Notes under the pieces: generated by a model
The model's database searches: none
The model's input: only the letters and a program-made list of their open reading frames with translations
What the model was told of the DNA's origin: nothing
In this document: positions 13,820 through 26,929 of the stretch, piece after piece
Layout: every line of letters starts with the position of its first letter
Position numbering within the stretch: position 1 is the first letter of the stretch
Made by a program: the position numbers and the translations under genes
DNA from: Cristatella mucedo
Taxonomy: Eukaryota > Bryozoa > Phylactolaemata > Cristatellidae
NCBI GenBank assembly: GCA_009760855.2
Contig: WPIO01000173.1
Coordinates: 12,501-76,500, forward strand
Direction: 5' to 3'
Length of the DNA: 64,000 nt

Positions 13820-14200
13820 CTCATTTGTGGAACTCACTACATCGTACCACCTGCTGGAATTTAATGGTTAACCCATACTCCTAAATTTTCAAACCTTGGC
13901 GACCATGTTAGTCGGTATTCTCCCCAAAGCCTAGAACTCACCTCAGACTGCTTCATCTCCTGACTTGTTCACATTTCAACGTAAACCAAAACACTATTAT
14001 CACAGCATTTAGTGGGTCCCTGAGATTTGTCCTCTATGTGCTTATACGTGCTGGATACTGGCGTTGCTATTTAACCACACTGGCTTGATCCGTATGTCAC
14101 CCCTAACCGTGTTATTCTGTTGTTTATTGATATAATGTCGAATCATCAACGTGCTTTTGCAGTAAAACATAGCGTTTTGTAAAATACTGAGCTCTCAGAC
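13820..14200 (+). mobile_element. LINE-B 3' fragment
   Basis: Remnants of the RT C-terminus (ATCGTACCACCTGCTGGAAT, CCCCAAAGCCTAGAACTCAC) and the 3' UTR (CAGCATTTAGTGGGTCCCTG). The hairpin is lost. Confidence 0.7.
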
Positions 14201-15134
14201 AGCTACCAATGATGACATTTATTATTAGTGAGAATTAAAGCCACGCTACACAATCCGTCTGTCAGTCCACCTCTGTCTTGTTTGATCTTTTGTGCACGCC
14301 AGAACAGGAAGTGTGGTAAGACTGATGGTGATTGAACAAAGGTGAAAAAGTTTCGGAAGGATCTCTACTGAGAGGTGGGACAGGTGTCCAATGAATTAAC
14401 AGAGGTCGCTTCAGCATACCTCTTCTACACATATTGAAAGGTCAGATATCAGATGATGTATCCAGGAAAGCATTTGATTGATATTAATACATTATATATT
14501 TGCTTGGTAATGCAATGAAGAACCTAATTTTCTCAGTACTTTACAGATAAGCTTGCAGAGAAAGCATTGTTTCAAATGTTTGTACACGCACAAGCAGGAA
14601 GAAGGGCTTAAGTGTATAATATGCACAATAAATGACGAACTACTAGATCCACCTATAGTTGTAATAAAATCACTGCTGAAGAAGAGAGAACTCATTTAAA
14701 TCATTAGAGGATATGCAAGATCAATAGGTTATAGTTTTATCTTAATGCATCGAGGACGCACATTTCCATTTCCAAAGAAAGAAGCACTTTTCAATTGGCC
14801 TCTTAGACGTGAGTCTAGTATTTGCTGGATGGGAAGCTGGCTGGAAGGCACATTGACCAAACCTTTGACAAGAAGGAAGTTCAGCTGGTAAGCAGCGACC
14901 GTATACATGCAGGTCTATGCAATGACTGCCAATTCTGGGCATATCCTTTTAGTAGTCCCGAGTTAACTACTTCCAGGCTGCTCAACTTCTCGACTGTTTC
15001 TGCTCAGCATACTACTAACGTTCTCTTTGTTGTGTGGAGATGAGCTCTGTTTCCTTCACAGAAAGCTGCTTATGCCTGAAGCACGCTTTTAGGAAACTAG
15101 TTTGCGGCTATATGGAGCTACATATATGCACCAG
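14201..15134. other. No supported gene
   Basis: A/T-rich sequence with only short frames and no recognised repeat. Confidence 0.45.
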
Positions 15135-15560
15135 ATTCACACAATAATACATTTTATATAGCAACTTAGACTTTTATTTTCACTTTACATTGGCTGCAAA
15201 GGGACTATATCGACGCATTTTAGAATAGTGGTATTTTGATGTTACACCAGAACATTTAGTTAGTTGGTCAGTGGCTACAAGCACAGGGTCGGCATGCAAA
15301 TTGGTCAGTACCATGCACAGCAGGCAAAGGAAGTAATGTGTATAGCTTGAACTTTTTAAAATTCGGTCAAGTCAGGAGCTATTTTGATGCGCAAGTCGGG
15401 GAGTGAGTTCCGGTTTGGGAGCATGCATGAACTAATAATAATAACATAAACAGCTTCAGGAAGAGAGAGCTTTGTGGCTATCACAACCGCTTGCAGGTGG
15501 AAGTATAATGTGGAGAATGCTAAGATTTGTGATAGCTGAGCCTGGCTGGTCGAGTTGTAC
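15135..15560 (-). mobile_element. LINE-B 3' copy (minus)
   Basis: A decayed hairpin near 15150-15200, then the 3' UTR and ORF end including GTCGGGGAGTGAGTTCCGG. Confidence 0.7.
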
Positions 15561-15806
15561 ACACCGCACTCACTGTGCTTGTTCACTGAGTGGGGTGCCG
15601 TGGCCTGAGTAAGATTTAGTTCAGGTAATCTTCAGCCAGCCAGCCATTGCAGTGAGCCACTGACAGAACAACAGGCCAAACACCTGGCTGGGTCAAAGCC
15701 TGATCAATCCCAGAGAGGTGCCATTAGATGAGGACTTTGGTACAAGACAGCTTGTCAGCTGCTCGTAGTTGGGCTGACTTTGAGGTCCAGAAGCAGCCAC
15801 TGCACT

Positions 15807-15938
15807 GAGCTTGTTTGTCCAGTGGCAGGTGTTGCCCTGGACCACGTATCTGGCTGAGGTCGTGGCTCGGAGCCTGGAGGCATATGTATGCTTGAATAGG
15901 AGATTAAATTTTCTTGGGGCGCTATACGAATGAATTGA
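15807..15938 (+). mobile_element. SINE-1 copy, first of two in tandem
   Basis: Decayed head (TTTGTCCAGTGGCAGGTG), GCTGAGGTCGTGGCTCGG, and tail TTAAATTTTCTTGGGGCGCT. Confidence 0.7.
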
Positions 15939-16062
15939 TGTTTGTTTCTGGTCTCAGTGGTTATGTGCTCGCCCCGACCAGCATCTGATGATCGCCTTGA
16001 TCATACGCTTGTTGCCACGAAGGATTAAGTTCTCTTGGGGTGCCATATAAATGAATAATACT
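15939..16062 (+). mobile_element. SINE-1 copy, second of two in tandem
   Basis: Head CTCAGTGGTTATGTGCTCGC, a degraded middle, and tail AGGATTAAGTTCTCTTGGGG. Confidence 0.7.
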
Positions 16063-16444
16063 TTTGAGATATCGGAACATTGCAAAGCACTGTGTCAGGC
16101 CCCACCTATGTAACTGATCACCCAGAAACTATACAACAAATAAAATACACAAATATACTATATAAGTTAGGCACTCAATAGCCAGGTACAGAATACCGCT
16201 ACTATGCACAGTAATAAACCTGAGATTTGACACTCCACTAGGTACAGAGAATGTAAAACAGAGTCTCCCACTTAATGCAGAGGCACAACTAGGATGTCCC
16301 ACCCTGCAAAGTCTAAGAACAAGCTGGAGAGTTACCTATATGTTTGCAGTGTGGTATGTAATATGTACAAACACGTTGGGGGCCCATGCACTATGCACGC
16401 ACACACACACACATGAGATGACATGAAGTAATATAGTATACTGT

Positions 16445-16665
16445 TTGTTCGTAATAGTAATAACAATACATTCGCATAGCGCCCCCAAAGAACTGTATCT
16501 CTTTCTAGGCACTTTACATTTGTCAAAGTAGTATAACTGAATAGTTAGTGGTGGCATGCTCAAAGACAACACTATGATACATGAGGTGGACATGCAATAG
16601 GTCAGTGTGGCTGGGGTAGACAGCATGCAAAAGCACACAATGGACGAATCTGTGGTAATCAATTT
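16445..16665 (-). mobile_element. LINE-B tail and 3' UTR fragment (minus)
   Basis: The hairpin is GCGCCCCCAAAGAACTGTAT ... TAGGCACTTTACATTTG, followed by about 140 bp of 3' UTR. Confidence 0.75.
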
Positions 16666-16779
16666 TCATAGCCAGCAATGTCAGTTTCTGCTATGGTCAC
16701 AGTGCTCAGAGCGTTGTCTATTATGGTCAAAAGGGCGATGCTATATTAACGTTAAATGAACAGTTCATAGTAATTCCTC

Positions 16780-17345
16780 TTATCGAGCTAATCCCTTAAT
16801 ACTAAACCCTAAACTGACGTTCATCAAACTGTCGGAATCTACGAAGTAACTTTGATAAACTGAATGCTTGCCTAAGCAACGTTCGATCCTGAATGTTGGA
16901 AAACTGAAATTAATGAATATAGTTGAACTATTGCTCATAGACACTCCAAGTGTGTGGTGATTGAAGGCTTTGTTTTCCAATAGGTAGCCAAGTATTGCGC
17001 AACCATCACCACGTGCTCGAAATTTAGGTGTCGTTTGATAGAGGCCCAAATTTTGGGTGCAGCTTCATTCAGAAGATCGCTTCTACAGCTAGCCATCACG
17101 TCCGGATCCCTATCCAAACATCAGGTTATTTTCCACAGTGGCTTGTAAAAAATTTAACTCCCGCCTTAGTTCTGTCTGATTATTAATTTCTTTTATTAGC
17201 TTCCAAAGAAAGTTAATTAGGGCCACTGCAGCTGGCTACAATATGGCTATAATGCTAGCCCTAAAAGTCCAGAGGTTTGACCACGTGTCTCCGCCTGCTA
17301 AAGAGCTGGATGCCGGCTGGGATCAACGACAAAACCCCACAGCTG
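16780..17345 (+). mobile_element. LINE-A RT/thumb fragment, decayed
   Basis: It shares AAACTGAATGCTTGCCT, ACCATCACCACGTGCTCG and TTCCACAGTGGCTTGTAAAA with the better copies. It is followed directly by LINE-B-like sequence. Confidence 0.7.
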
Positions 17346-17349
17346 GGAC

Positions 17350-20292
17350 TTTAACGCTACTTTGAATCCTCAAGCCAATGTGCACAAACCTCTAGTAATA
17401 AGCGACCTTATTTCTAAAAATGGTATCGATCTGTTTCATTCTGAATCAGAAATCTTGGCTGAAATTGATAATCAACTGACACTATAGACGCAACTCGATC
17501 TGGTTTTCGCACTCTCAGATCAATCAAAACTGAGGTGAGAAGCATGCCGTTCGTCGAAATTCACAATATTGCGGTACTCGAAGCAGTCTTTTGAATCAAT
17601 TGTCTTGGTCTCACCCGAAACAAGCTGCCGATAGTGGCAGAATACATCGCCCACCTAGGGCACCTAAATTCCTTCTTGATATTTGATTTCTCCGATCTCA
17701 GTTTGAATTTTGTGTAATTGATCCTTCCTTCGGGAATGGTGATTTAATGTTCACTTTGATAACTTATCTGACGCTGGCAACTAAAATTTTCGTGCATTGG
17801 ACTGACTCATTGTCTCTTGTCTATGCATGGCCCTATCTGATCCATTGCAGACTTGACCAGATTTTTCATATAACTGCACTCTTTGTCATCACAATTATTA
17901 CCGAATCATAGCGATCTGACCACGCAGATCTCACAGTGTGTGCCCACATCCTCCTCTCAAAATAACCTACACTACAGTCTCAAGACCCTTGACATCGATG
18001 CTGCTGTCCAAAAGGAGAATATCTGCTTCACCTCTTGCTGCTCAATCCTCCCTCTGACTAATTGTCTTGTGATAGTCAAACACACTATTGACACACTGAT
18101 GAGTTTTGGCCCTCTGATCACACTGCGCGGGGCCCCCCGCCCAGACGGCCTATGGTTTAATTTCAGAGACAACCACAAGTCTATTAACGAAAGCTTGAAA
18201 AGCGCATACAAAACATCCGACTAACTGTCCACGACAGGCATATGAAGACTACCGTAGGTCGTACCAATCGATCCTAGCGTAAAGGGCCAAGAAGCTTTTT
18301 ATAAAACATTGCTGAATCACAGATGCAAGAACCCAAATAAAGATACGACAATAAACCATCTCTCAACCGTTCCTCAGATTAAATTTCACCATGATCCTAA
18401 TGATCTAGCCGATCGCTTCTCTGATTCTTTGTGTTGAAGATGGACAGACTAGGGATCCATCACCGCGATGACAACCTCCACACTAGAATGTCCCCTTGTT
18501 CCTGGCTGCACCTCACCGTCTGTATTTAAGCAGGTCACTATGACAGTCCTAAAGTTCGTATCTCAACGTAAGAAGACAACAAAGTCCCTGACCGTATTCC
18601 CACTGTCCTGCTCCCTACGTTGCATTGATCTGCTGCTGCCATGCACAACTAACATAATTGATATGTCATTACCGTAGGTCAGGTCCCAGCACTCTTTTCA
18701 AAGCTTAGCTTGTGCCACTTCCTCAAGAAAACTACACTTGGCCAAGAGAACCTGGAGTAACTACTCAGTTTCCCTACCATTCCTAAAGACACTGGAACAG
18801 GTCGTGGCGGACCAGCTGGAATCCCCGTATATCGAAACCTTCCAATCTTATGAAGTTCCAGTCCGGCATTAGAGCTAATCACTCCACAGAGTCAGCAAGC
18901 ATTGCTTCACAACGACCATTGAATGACAGCAGTAGAGTGAGGGGTTCCTGCTTGTTTTGCTTGATCTTTGCAGAAGTATTACCATCGATCACAAAGTCCT
19001 TCTTGGAGCTCGTCTCGCCCACATCACTGGCACTGCCTGCAGACCAGGTCCTATCTCAGTGGGAGACTCCAGAGAATGATATGAAGACAAAGATCATCAG
19101 TATCTTTGCAATATTGGAGAATTTCAGGGGGTTTCAAAGTGGAACTGTCTTCATGCTTAGACACATGTTCTTGTTGATGTAATTGCCAAGCAAAATATAG
19201 CCTTCACTTTATGCAGATGACACTCAGGGGTACTTTGCTGCTTGATCCCTCCTTAGCCTTCGAGCACCTCAACTTCTCTCAAACTCACTTGCTGCATGCA
19301 TTGATGACATCCGCACATGGACAAGTGCAGAAATTTTCTAAAACTGAAACGATGATAAAACTAGCTTACTAGTTCTGGGCAAACCCAGTGTGATCCGAGG
19401 AGAGAGAAAGGCTGACTCTCATTGGCTCGCCAAAGCATATCTCCAGTTGAATCAGGCTCGAAAATCTAGATGTCATATCCAAAGCGACCTCTTGTTGTGC
19501 AGACCATATCAGCTCCACAGGCAAATTCGCCTATATTTTCAGCTTCATAACATGGCTACAAATTCGGGCTTTGCTAGCTAAAGATGCCACGTCTAAGTTG
19601 GGTCCATGCATTCGTGGACGAGCTGTCTCGACGTCTGCACCTCACTGCTTACTGGCCTCCCAGCAGTGTGCGAGCAGGCGATTGCGCTGATGCAAACACA
19701 CTCGGACGCATGGCTTGGTCAGTCTGTCTGAGCGTTCGCAGCTGGGCTGCAGTACTCCACTTCTCGCCGACCTGCACTGGCTACCAGTCACAACGGATTG
19801 ACTCCCAAGGTTTTGTCACTCACTTCTTAGGTCCCTTTCATTCTGCGAGCCTATCTGCTCGATATACTTCCCCATCAGGCTAAGCATCGTACCACCCGCT
19901 TTTCTGAATCCAATAGTCTCGAAATACCTCATACAAACCTTATAAACTTTGGAGACACCAAAAATAGGTTCATATGCTCCCAAAGCCTGGAACTGCCTCC
20001 GGGACCTGCGTCAGAACATCCTGACCTGACCACATTTAGAACCTAAACACACCTATTGAAATAGCATTTAGTGGGTCCCGTCCTTCATGTTATGGCTGAC
20101 ACTGCAGCTTACAACTAACCAGCATTTAGGCTGCCGACCCTGTATGTCACCCTGAACTATTATTCATTTATTTGGTTTTTTCAAGCATGATTTACTTAAT
20201 ATTCAATTGCATTTCACTTACAGGCAAATGTAAAGCACCTAGAGAGACAAGTTCCCCTAGGGCCGCTTATCATGAATGTTATTATTATTATT
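17350..20292 (+). mobile_element. LINE-B (L2-like LINE), longest but heavily decayed copy
   Basis: Remnants run from pre-RT sequence (17.7-18.7 kb) through an RT start with SGIRANHSTES near 18855 to the C-terminal RTTRFSESNSLEIPH-like block near 19890. The 3' UTR follows, with the terminal hairpin and ATTATTATTATTA ending at 20292. Many stops are present. The 5' limit is uncertain. Confidence 0.65.
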
Positions 20293-20299
20293 ACAACGG

Positions 20300-20730
20300 A
20301 TACTGGATAAAGCTCTATAAGTTATTCCACCGCCATGAGCTGGCTCCTTCATCTAGCTAATCCGCTGCACCAGTTTCAGCCTCCCACGCCTTCAAGCACT
20401 ATGGACACAAATTAGCCATCCATTCACGTCAAAGACAAGCACAGGCTGGTCATGGTCCTAGACTTTGGAACCTGCTCTACACAATTTTTGTGCATAAAGG
20501 ACATCTACTCTCCAACTGCCGACCAGGCACATCTTTTCAGTCCCTGCTACTAAGTAATTACCACCCCAACTGCTCTCCCAACTCTGCTGACAAGCCCACT
20601 TTCTTTATTTCGGGAGACGGGTTCGTTGGCTATCGAATGTACTGAGCTTCGCTTAGGCCAAAGCGATAAAACCTCTGCATAATTAATTCATAGTCTGTAT
20701 GGCTTTGTGAGTTACTGACGGAGATGACAA
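20300..20730 (+). mobile_element. LINE-A 3' fragment
   Basis: It begins directly after the (ATT)n tail of a LINE-B copy and covers the CHELAPSSS-like region to the 3' hairpin (GGCTTTGTGAGTTACTGACG). Confidence 0.7.
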
Positions 20731-21597
20731 GACAAGAACTAAATTCTTAAACTAAGAAGCCAAAAACCAAAAATGAAACCTTCAAAAGATTAAAGTCATG
20801 ACAATCAAAATAAACACTTCTGTTAAAAATGCAATTGGTAGTTTATTGAATCGTGCGACATAGCCGATCACGTTGAACAGCCTGCTATGAGCACTGTTCC
20901 CACAGCAGAACCTACACTGCTGTGGAAAGTCTTGAAGCTGATCAGCACTTAGGCTCAATATTTCGGAAGAAAGTTTGGGTTATTAGTGTCTGGCACCTGG
21001 CTGTTCTCAATAACCAGAGCACTGGCAGATGGACAAGCTCACATGCGACTGGAGGGCCACTAGATGCAACAATAGAGCTCATCTTCCCCTTCCTCTGGCT
21101 GCTGCAGGCTACAACTGGACAATTCCAGCCACAATGCAGCATTTTCTGGATCCTTCATTATTCCGTCTTCATGACTGCACATGATTCTGTTATGTAATAA
21201 CGAAAAGTCCACAGGAAACAGAGACACTTCAGAGATGCTTCTGTTCAGGCAAAGACAGTCAGATAATCGAAAGATCGCTGAATAACACATAGCTAGTCAG
21301 TCCCGGCAGCAGCTGGTCTCTGAGCAGATGGCAGCACAGCAAACAGTCGACTGAACTACTGGCGGGAAAGAGGCAAGATAGGAGATGCGCAGAGCAGAGA
21401 CTGGACGCAGTTATCATGCATGGATGCATGTTGTTAAGGAAGAGACAGCTGTTGAAGCAAACAAAGAGGCCATCAGATGGCATAAATAGAGCTCATTCGG
21501 AGTGGGGGTTATTTGTAGACGTCAGGGTTGGGTTCACTTGACTCTGCTATAGAGACAGCACTGACTCGTAAAAAAGCAATGAACACAACATAGAAGA

Positions 21598-21598
21598 C

Positions 21599-21655
<57 letters not shown>
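21598..21655. repeat. (AT)n microsatellite
   Basis: Nearly uninterrupted AT, directly at the 3' side of a minus-strand SINE-1. Confidence 0.95.
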
Positions 21656-21657
21656 AA

Positions 21658-21775
21658 TATAATTCATTTGCAGAAGGCCTAAGAAAACTTAATCCCTTTA
21701 GTCCAGCACTTAACATTTACAAGTAAGTGGGCTCATCTCAGGCCTCGGCTAAACCTTGGTCAACAGGAGCATCCC
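21658..21775 (-). mobile_element. SINE-1 copy (minus), decayed, next to (AT)n
   Basis: Tail AGGCCTAAGAAAACTTAATC, then a head remnant CTCGGCTAAACCTTGGTC. The B-box is degraded. Confidence 0.55.
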
Positions 21776-23039
21776 AAGAATATAATAGTAGTCGAGAGAG
21801 GCAACTCATATCAACTAAAAGTAGTTTGGCAGCCTTCCATATACTTTTTTAACTGCCTCGCAATGCAACCGAATCCAAGTCATTCCTGGGTCCTAAAACC
21901 AAGAGGAGATTGCACTTCATGACTCAAGTAACGGGTTCGAGTTCTCGGGAGCAGGCAATTGTTTACAGTCCACTCCAAGAGAAGGAAGGCTGCTACGACC
22001 TTTGGCAGCAGCTGTATCAATGAAGCACTTGACCATCAGATCCTCGATTTGTACATTTCACGCCAACCTGCAGATCGCCATCCTGCCATCAAGACGATAG
22101 CTCGGTAATTGGGATGACATCGGCACAAAGATGGAGCATCGATTCATCGTGAGATTGAAGAGCCGGGAGCCCGCCGATCCAGCATCCCCCCACAGCAGCC
22201 AGCCGCATCGGGACGTTTCACTTTCACGCCGCCATGATGCCGGCCTGCAACAGGTCCTGCAGTTCCAGGCAGCTACCCCGTCTTGCTAAGAATGACGAGG
22301 GCACCCGAACCAGGTGCCTATACTGAATAAAAACGGCCTGAATTGAGGGCTAATCAGGCGATGCTCGTACTAGTCGCCGATGGCATGAAAAGGAAAAGCT
22401 GCTAACGACCAAATCGGTCAAGTCAAGAGTAGCCAGCTGGAAAACGAACAGATATATCAACACTCCGCTGTAGACTCGGGGCACTGCAACCAACGCAGCT
22501 GCCGATATAGGCTGCCGAAAACCAGCTGCCTGCTCATGGTGAAGTTGGCCACGTGGGCAACATCCGTACAAGCCCAGCTACCCCCCTCACCCAGAAGTGG
22601 CTGTTTGTAGCCAGTGGAGCAGGTGCAGCCAGATGTTGCAGGAATGCACGAGGCCAGCACGATATAACACCACATGAACACCTTCACCGGCTTGCATGGG
22701 CTGAAATTGCACGCATTATCGGTGTGTGATATTTATAGAGTGCCACAGCCTGAGAGAGAACCATAAAAGGCAGGCGTGCTTGGAACTGTCTGGAACAGCC
22801 AACCCTGGGATTGGACCACAAGGATTCGAGGGAGCTCTTAGGGAGCCAGACAAAAAAACCATTAATATCCAGAAACAGCAAATTAAGGAACAAGTGGCAC
22901 CTTTTGCTGAATATTCAGGTTGATCCGGATGCTCACAACGCCTTTGCTATTGATGGATATGATAGGAGTTTAATGAACAATAATATATTTGATAAGGAGA
23001 ATTCAATCTCTCACGCTTTTAATTGCTGCAAAGGAAGAG

Positions 23040-23225
23040 ACGCTAACAATAATCTATAATATTAATTATAATATAGATAGGCCTCAGAGAACTGAATTTC
23101 TCTCTAGGTACTTTACATAGATGCTGAAGAGGAAGTTATCCCAAATGTGTGTGTTAACATCCACTGCCACCAGGCACAGGCCGCAGGTACATGCACACGA
23201 AGGACGAATCATTAAAGACCTACCA
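23040..23225 (-). mobile_element. LINE-B tail and 3' UTR fragment (minus)
   Basis: An A/T-rich tail, then CCTCAGAGAACTGAATTTCT and CTAGGTACTTTACAT, and decayed 3' UTR to about 23220. Confidence 0.65.
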
Positions 23226-24259
23226 AATGCTGCAATAAAAAGTGCTTCAGCTTTTAGCTATTGAAGTTACCTATGCAGCTTGCCCACCTGAAGGCAGATA
23301 CTTCCTAGATGTAATTGACGAAGTACTGGCCAATACAAGTCTTTGGCGGTTACTCATAATAACACATTTTCCACTCCCTTAAATAACTTGTTCCAGTGTG
23401 TTCGTGAGGGTTGCCAAAGCATGCTTCAGTGGCGTTACTAACGCATGTCCTACTGTTCAGTTGTCCTTTCTGCCTTCTTACCTGCTTTGCCTCCTTATCT
23501 GAGCAAGGGTCAAAGAATGATAACGGCTAATGTTATTAACTCCTTAGTATTGCTTCCTGGCAGCTACTTGTGCTGAGAGCGTGAGATTCACTAGGTAGTT
23601 ACCATTATTCAAGATTTAAATTATTAATAGGTCCCAAAATGAATCAATACCACCAGGTTGGTGACATGTGCCATGCTCATATGTAAAAAGCACGAAAGTA
23701 TCATGAGGCCACACCAGCAAACTTGCACACCTGGCGCAGAAGGTTAAATCAGACCACCGCATATTAGTGACACTGATGCATGCAAAGCATGATGGAATAA
23801 AAAAAGCTCCTGAGGCAAATATCCAAACAGATGTGTCTTGTATTAGAGTGCAAACCTTACAGCTGAAAGTCATTGCTGTTAGTAACCATAGCCGGAAGTG
23901 AACCACTTGGTGTAAACAAGGTCGATCTACAAACAATTGAGTGTCAAGGATGAAAAGATAACCGGATGCTGGGGAGCCGGTAGTGCGACAGCACAAACTA
24001 GTGAGCACGAAGGTCAAGTACAGGTAGGCTTGGCGCAACTAAAGTGATTATTAAGCCCGATGGAAGATCTTTTCAGTCGACTAGGCAAGATCAGGACGCC
24101 AGTGAAGCTTGGATGAAAGCTTTGTTATGTGCAGATATGTCCTTGATGACAGACCACTACTATTGCTACATTTGTTTACCCAGCAGAAAATAACACTGTG
24201 CCATTTATCCAGATGTTAGGCAAAGTTACCTTAAACGAGACTTCACGAACAAAGAAAAA

Positions 24260-24570
24260 GTGGCAAGCAGAGCCGAGCTCTAGAGAGCAGCTGAGGTAGT
24301 GAGTAGTATAGGTGGGTGCCCCAGACCTGCTTGAGCATGTGCCATAGCTTGCAGAGCAGTTGGTTACATGGCAGACTGTGGAAGCGAGTTCCACAGTCTA
24401 GACCTGCAGGACAAAAGCTTGTCACTGGCCTTAAGCAGAGTGAATGGAAACGGAAGCAATGTACATTGCCACACAGAACTGAGGGAGGCAGGAGGCTGAA
24501 CTGGTGCAGCAGTTCAGCTAGGAAGACGGAGCCGCTGTGGCGGGCCGTGTGGATAATTGCATCTAGATGC
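24260..24570 (-). mobile_element. LINE-A 3' fragment (minus)
   Basis: It includes GAGAGCAGCTGAGGTAGTGA, AGCGAGTTCCACAGTCTAG and GTGCAGCAGTTCAGCTAGG, all shared with the intact copy. Confidence 0.75.
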
Positions 24571-24961
24571 AATGTAACAAACGCACGAAATTAGCTTTTT
24601 TGAATTGCTTTACTCTTATCTATGCACACCTGTTTTTGGCCAGTGTTCCGGAGCTGACAGTAGGCCGACTTACATTGGAGTAGACAGTGACGAGTCGTTT
24701 TCGAAGGAAGTGGCTAGATAATAGAAAGACGTACAGGGAGTAATGCTCGTCAAACAAGCTTAAAGGTTAGGTTCTCTAAACGCTTGGGTGACCAAAAAAC
24801 TAGTGGGTTGGTAGAATATAAAGTCAGGAAGTTAGCAGCTGAAATTGTCGTCAAAGCAGTAAAAGCAGTGATATGAGCTGGGTATGAGCCAAGTTTAGTA
24901 GGGTCGAGTGATAGGCACAGCTCAGTACTATGGTGTAAAGTTAAAATATTAGCTTGAACTC

Positions 24962-25087
24962 GCCATTGTATAGCAGCAGAACAGCTTAATAAATAGCGCT
25001 ATAAATGGCAATTCGGATCGCCCACTGCAGGATTCGGAACCCATGTGACCTCGGTCACAAAGAATGGGTACCTTACCTCTTCCATAA
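24962..25087 (-). mobile_element. SINE-2 copy (minus), partial
   Basis: In reverse: ATCGCCCACTGCAGGATTCG, ATGTGACCTCGGTCACAAAG and an A-box relic CCTTACCTCTTCC. Confidence 0.6.
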
Positions 25088-25527
25088 ACTCATATATTTA
25101 AACTTCAAATCCTATAGTAAGTTCATTCTGGTTTTAGGAAGTAATCACTCCACGGAGTCAGAATTGCTTCGGGTGTATATCAGACCTACTATAGAATTTA
25201 GACATGGAAATCTCTGTTTGCTTGGCCCGATCTTCTTTCTCGGCAGCTTTTTGAGCCACTATCAATTAAGTCCTTCTTGAGCCACATCTCGCCCCGCAAC
25301 AATTGGACAACGTTGCAATGGTCTAGGTCTTGTGGGAGACTGTTTTATACTACCCCTATCGGTTTTATGTCTACTTCTCGCCGATCTCATTTCCAAGCCC
25401 AGTTTTCTACTTCTATTACAGATGACATTCAGTTGTGCTATTTGCTTGATCCTCCCAGCTCCCCTCTGAGAACGTCGAATTCTCTTTTAACTCCCTTGCA
25501 TGCCTTGATGACATCCGACATGGATAT

Positions 25528-25579
<52 letters not shown>

Positions 25580-25600
25580 TATGGATATATATATATATAC
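25528..25600. repeat. (AT)n microsatellite
   Basis: An AT run with one short interruption near 25577, adjacent to a minus-strand SINE-1. Confidence 0.95.
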
Positions 25601-25715
25601 TAAAGAGAACTTTATCTCTTATTCAGGGCTTCACATATGCTCAGGGACTGAGCCTCAGACCTCAGCCAGACTTTTGGTCAGACGAGCACCTTTACCTCTG
25701 GACCAAACCAGCTCG
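25600..25715 (-). mobile_element. SINE-1 copy (minus) nested in LINE-B, next to (AT)n
   Basis: Decayed tail AAAGAGAACTTTATCTCTTA and head remnant CTCTGGACCAAACCAGCTCG. The (AT)n run lies where the ATT tail would be. Confidence 0.75.
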
Positions 25716-26304
25716 CAGATGGCAGCAAACTTTCTTAAAATTGAATGCGGATGATAAAACACAATTTACAAGTTTTGGAAACTGGCGATTCAGAAACTGG
25801 TGTCGTTAATCAACTGCTCTGCCAGCATGTCTTCGGTTGAATTCGTACGGAAATTGTGTGTCATGTTCCCAAGATCTTTCATTAGACAGCCACACTAACT
25901 TCACAAGTCAGTACGTTCAACTATATAACATTGCTATAAATTCAGGCTTTTTTAGACTGGGGATAAGGGTATCTGGGAAATTTGGTTCCATGCATTTGTG
26001 TGACATCCTTGTCTTGACTTCTCTGTAACTCACTGCTTGCTGGTCTACCGGGCCTGTGCACTCAGGCGGTTACAGCAAAACTCTGGTAAATAAGCTTGTC
26101 TGTCGCATGGCAGTTGCCACATCAAACACTTCTTGCCGACCGGCTCCCAGTCAAGTATTTGAGATCGACTTTGGAAGGTTTCAGGTTTGCTCTAGGTCTT
26201 CATTGTTTGGTCTCCAGCCATCATCACATCTCCTATTTCCCCACCTCAAAGTATCAGTTTGGTTTGCTTTTCGGAATTGTTACCCATACCTCTTCCGTAA
26301 CATC

Positions 26305-26420
26305 TCTGTTTGGTCAAGCAGTTAGGTCTCGCCTCGACCAAGTTCCGGCTGAGGTCGTGGGCTCGAGTCCCGAGTCACAGTAAGCGCTGAGTTCTCTTAG
26401 TGTGGTATAAAAATGATTAT
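26305..26420 (+). mobile_element. SINE-1 copy nested in LINE-B
   Basis: Head TTGGTCAAGCAGTTAGG, B-box GGGCTCGAGTCCC, decayed tail GAGTTCTCTTAGTGTGG. Confidence 0.8.
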
Positions 26421-26929
26421 ACTAAATCATTTTAAGACCGGCGCTTGTAAAGTTCATATTCCCCAAATCCTGGAACTACTCACTTCTACATGCGTCTCTT
26501 GACTTGTCCACATTTAAAAAGAACCTAAAACCGCAATCTGTTTTATACAGCATTTGTGATTCATCATTTATGTCTTCTGTGTGCTGACAACTGTAACATG
26601 CTGCCACTAACCAAACATTGCATGCCGATCCTGTGCATGGTCACCCCCTACCTTGTTTTCTTGCTGTTTATCGAGCATGATACCAAAACCCATGCGATCG
26701 GCTTCCCTGTGAGCAAATGGCCAGTTCCCAGAAGGAGATTGAGTTTCCTCTGATGGGCGACTAGACTCAACTTCAATTTTATCATTATTAGTATCACATT
26801 GGTATGAAGCCACAAATATTGTTGGCGATTACGTTAAGCTACGAGGAGAGAGAGCATAGACGGCAGAATAACTGGGCCCCAGACCGGTCTCGAAGCGTTA
26901 TTACCATACTTTAAGAGCTCCGTAGATTA

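Larger units (their letters stand above)
20731..23039. other. No supported gene apart from the listed repeats
   Basis: Frames under 95 codons only. The stretch near 22000-22280 is more GC-rich, but I recognise nothing in it. Confidence 0.4.
25090..26795 (+). mobile_element. LINE-B copy interrupted by (AT)n and two SINE-1 insertions
   Basis: RT remnants with HSTES near 25150 and a DDIQLCY motif C relic near 25425 are followed by an (AT)n run and a minus-strand SINE-1. LINE-B resumes at about 25735. A plus-strand SINE-1 interrupts it at about 26305-26420, and the 3' UTR ends near 26795. Confidence 0.75.
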
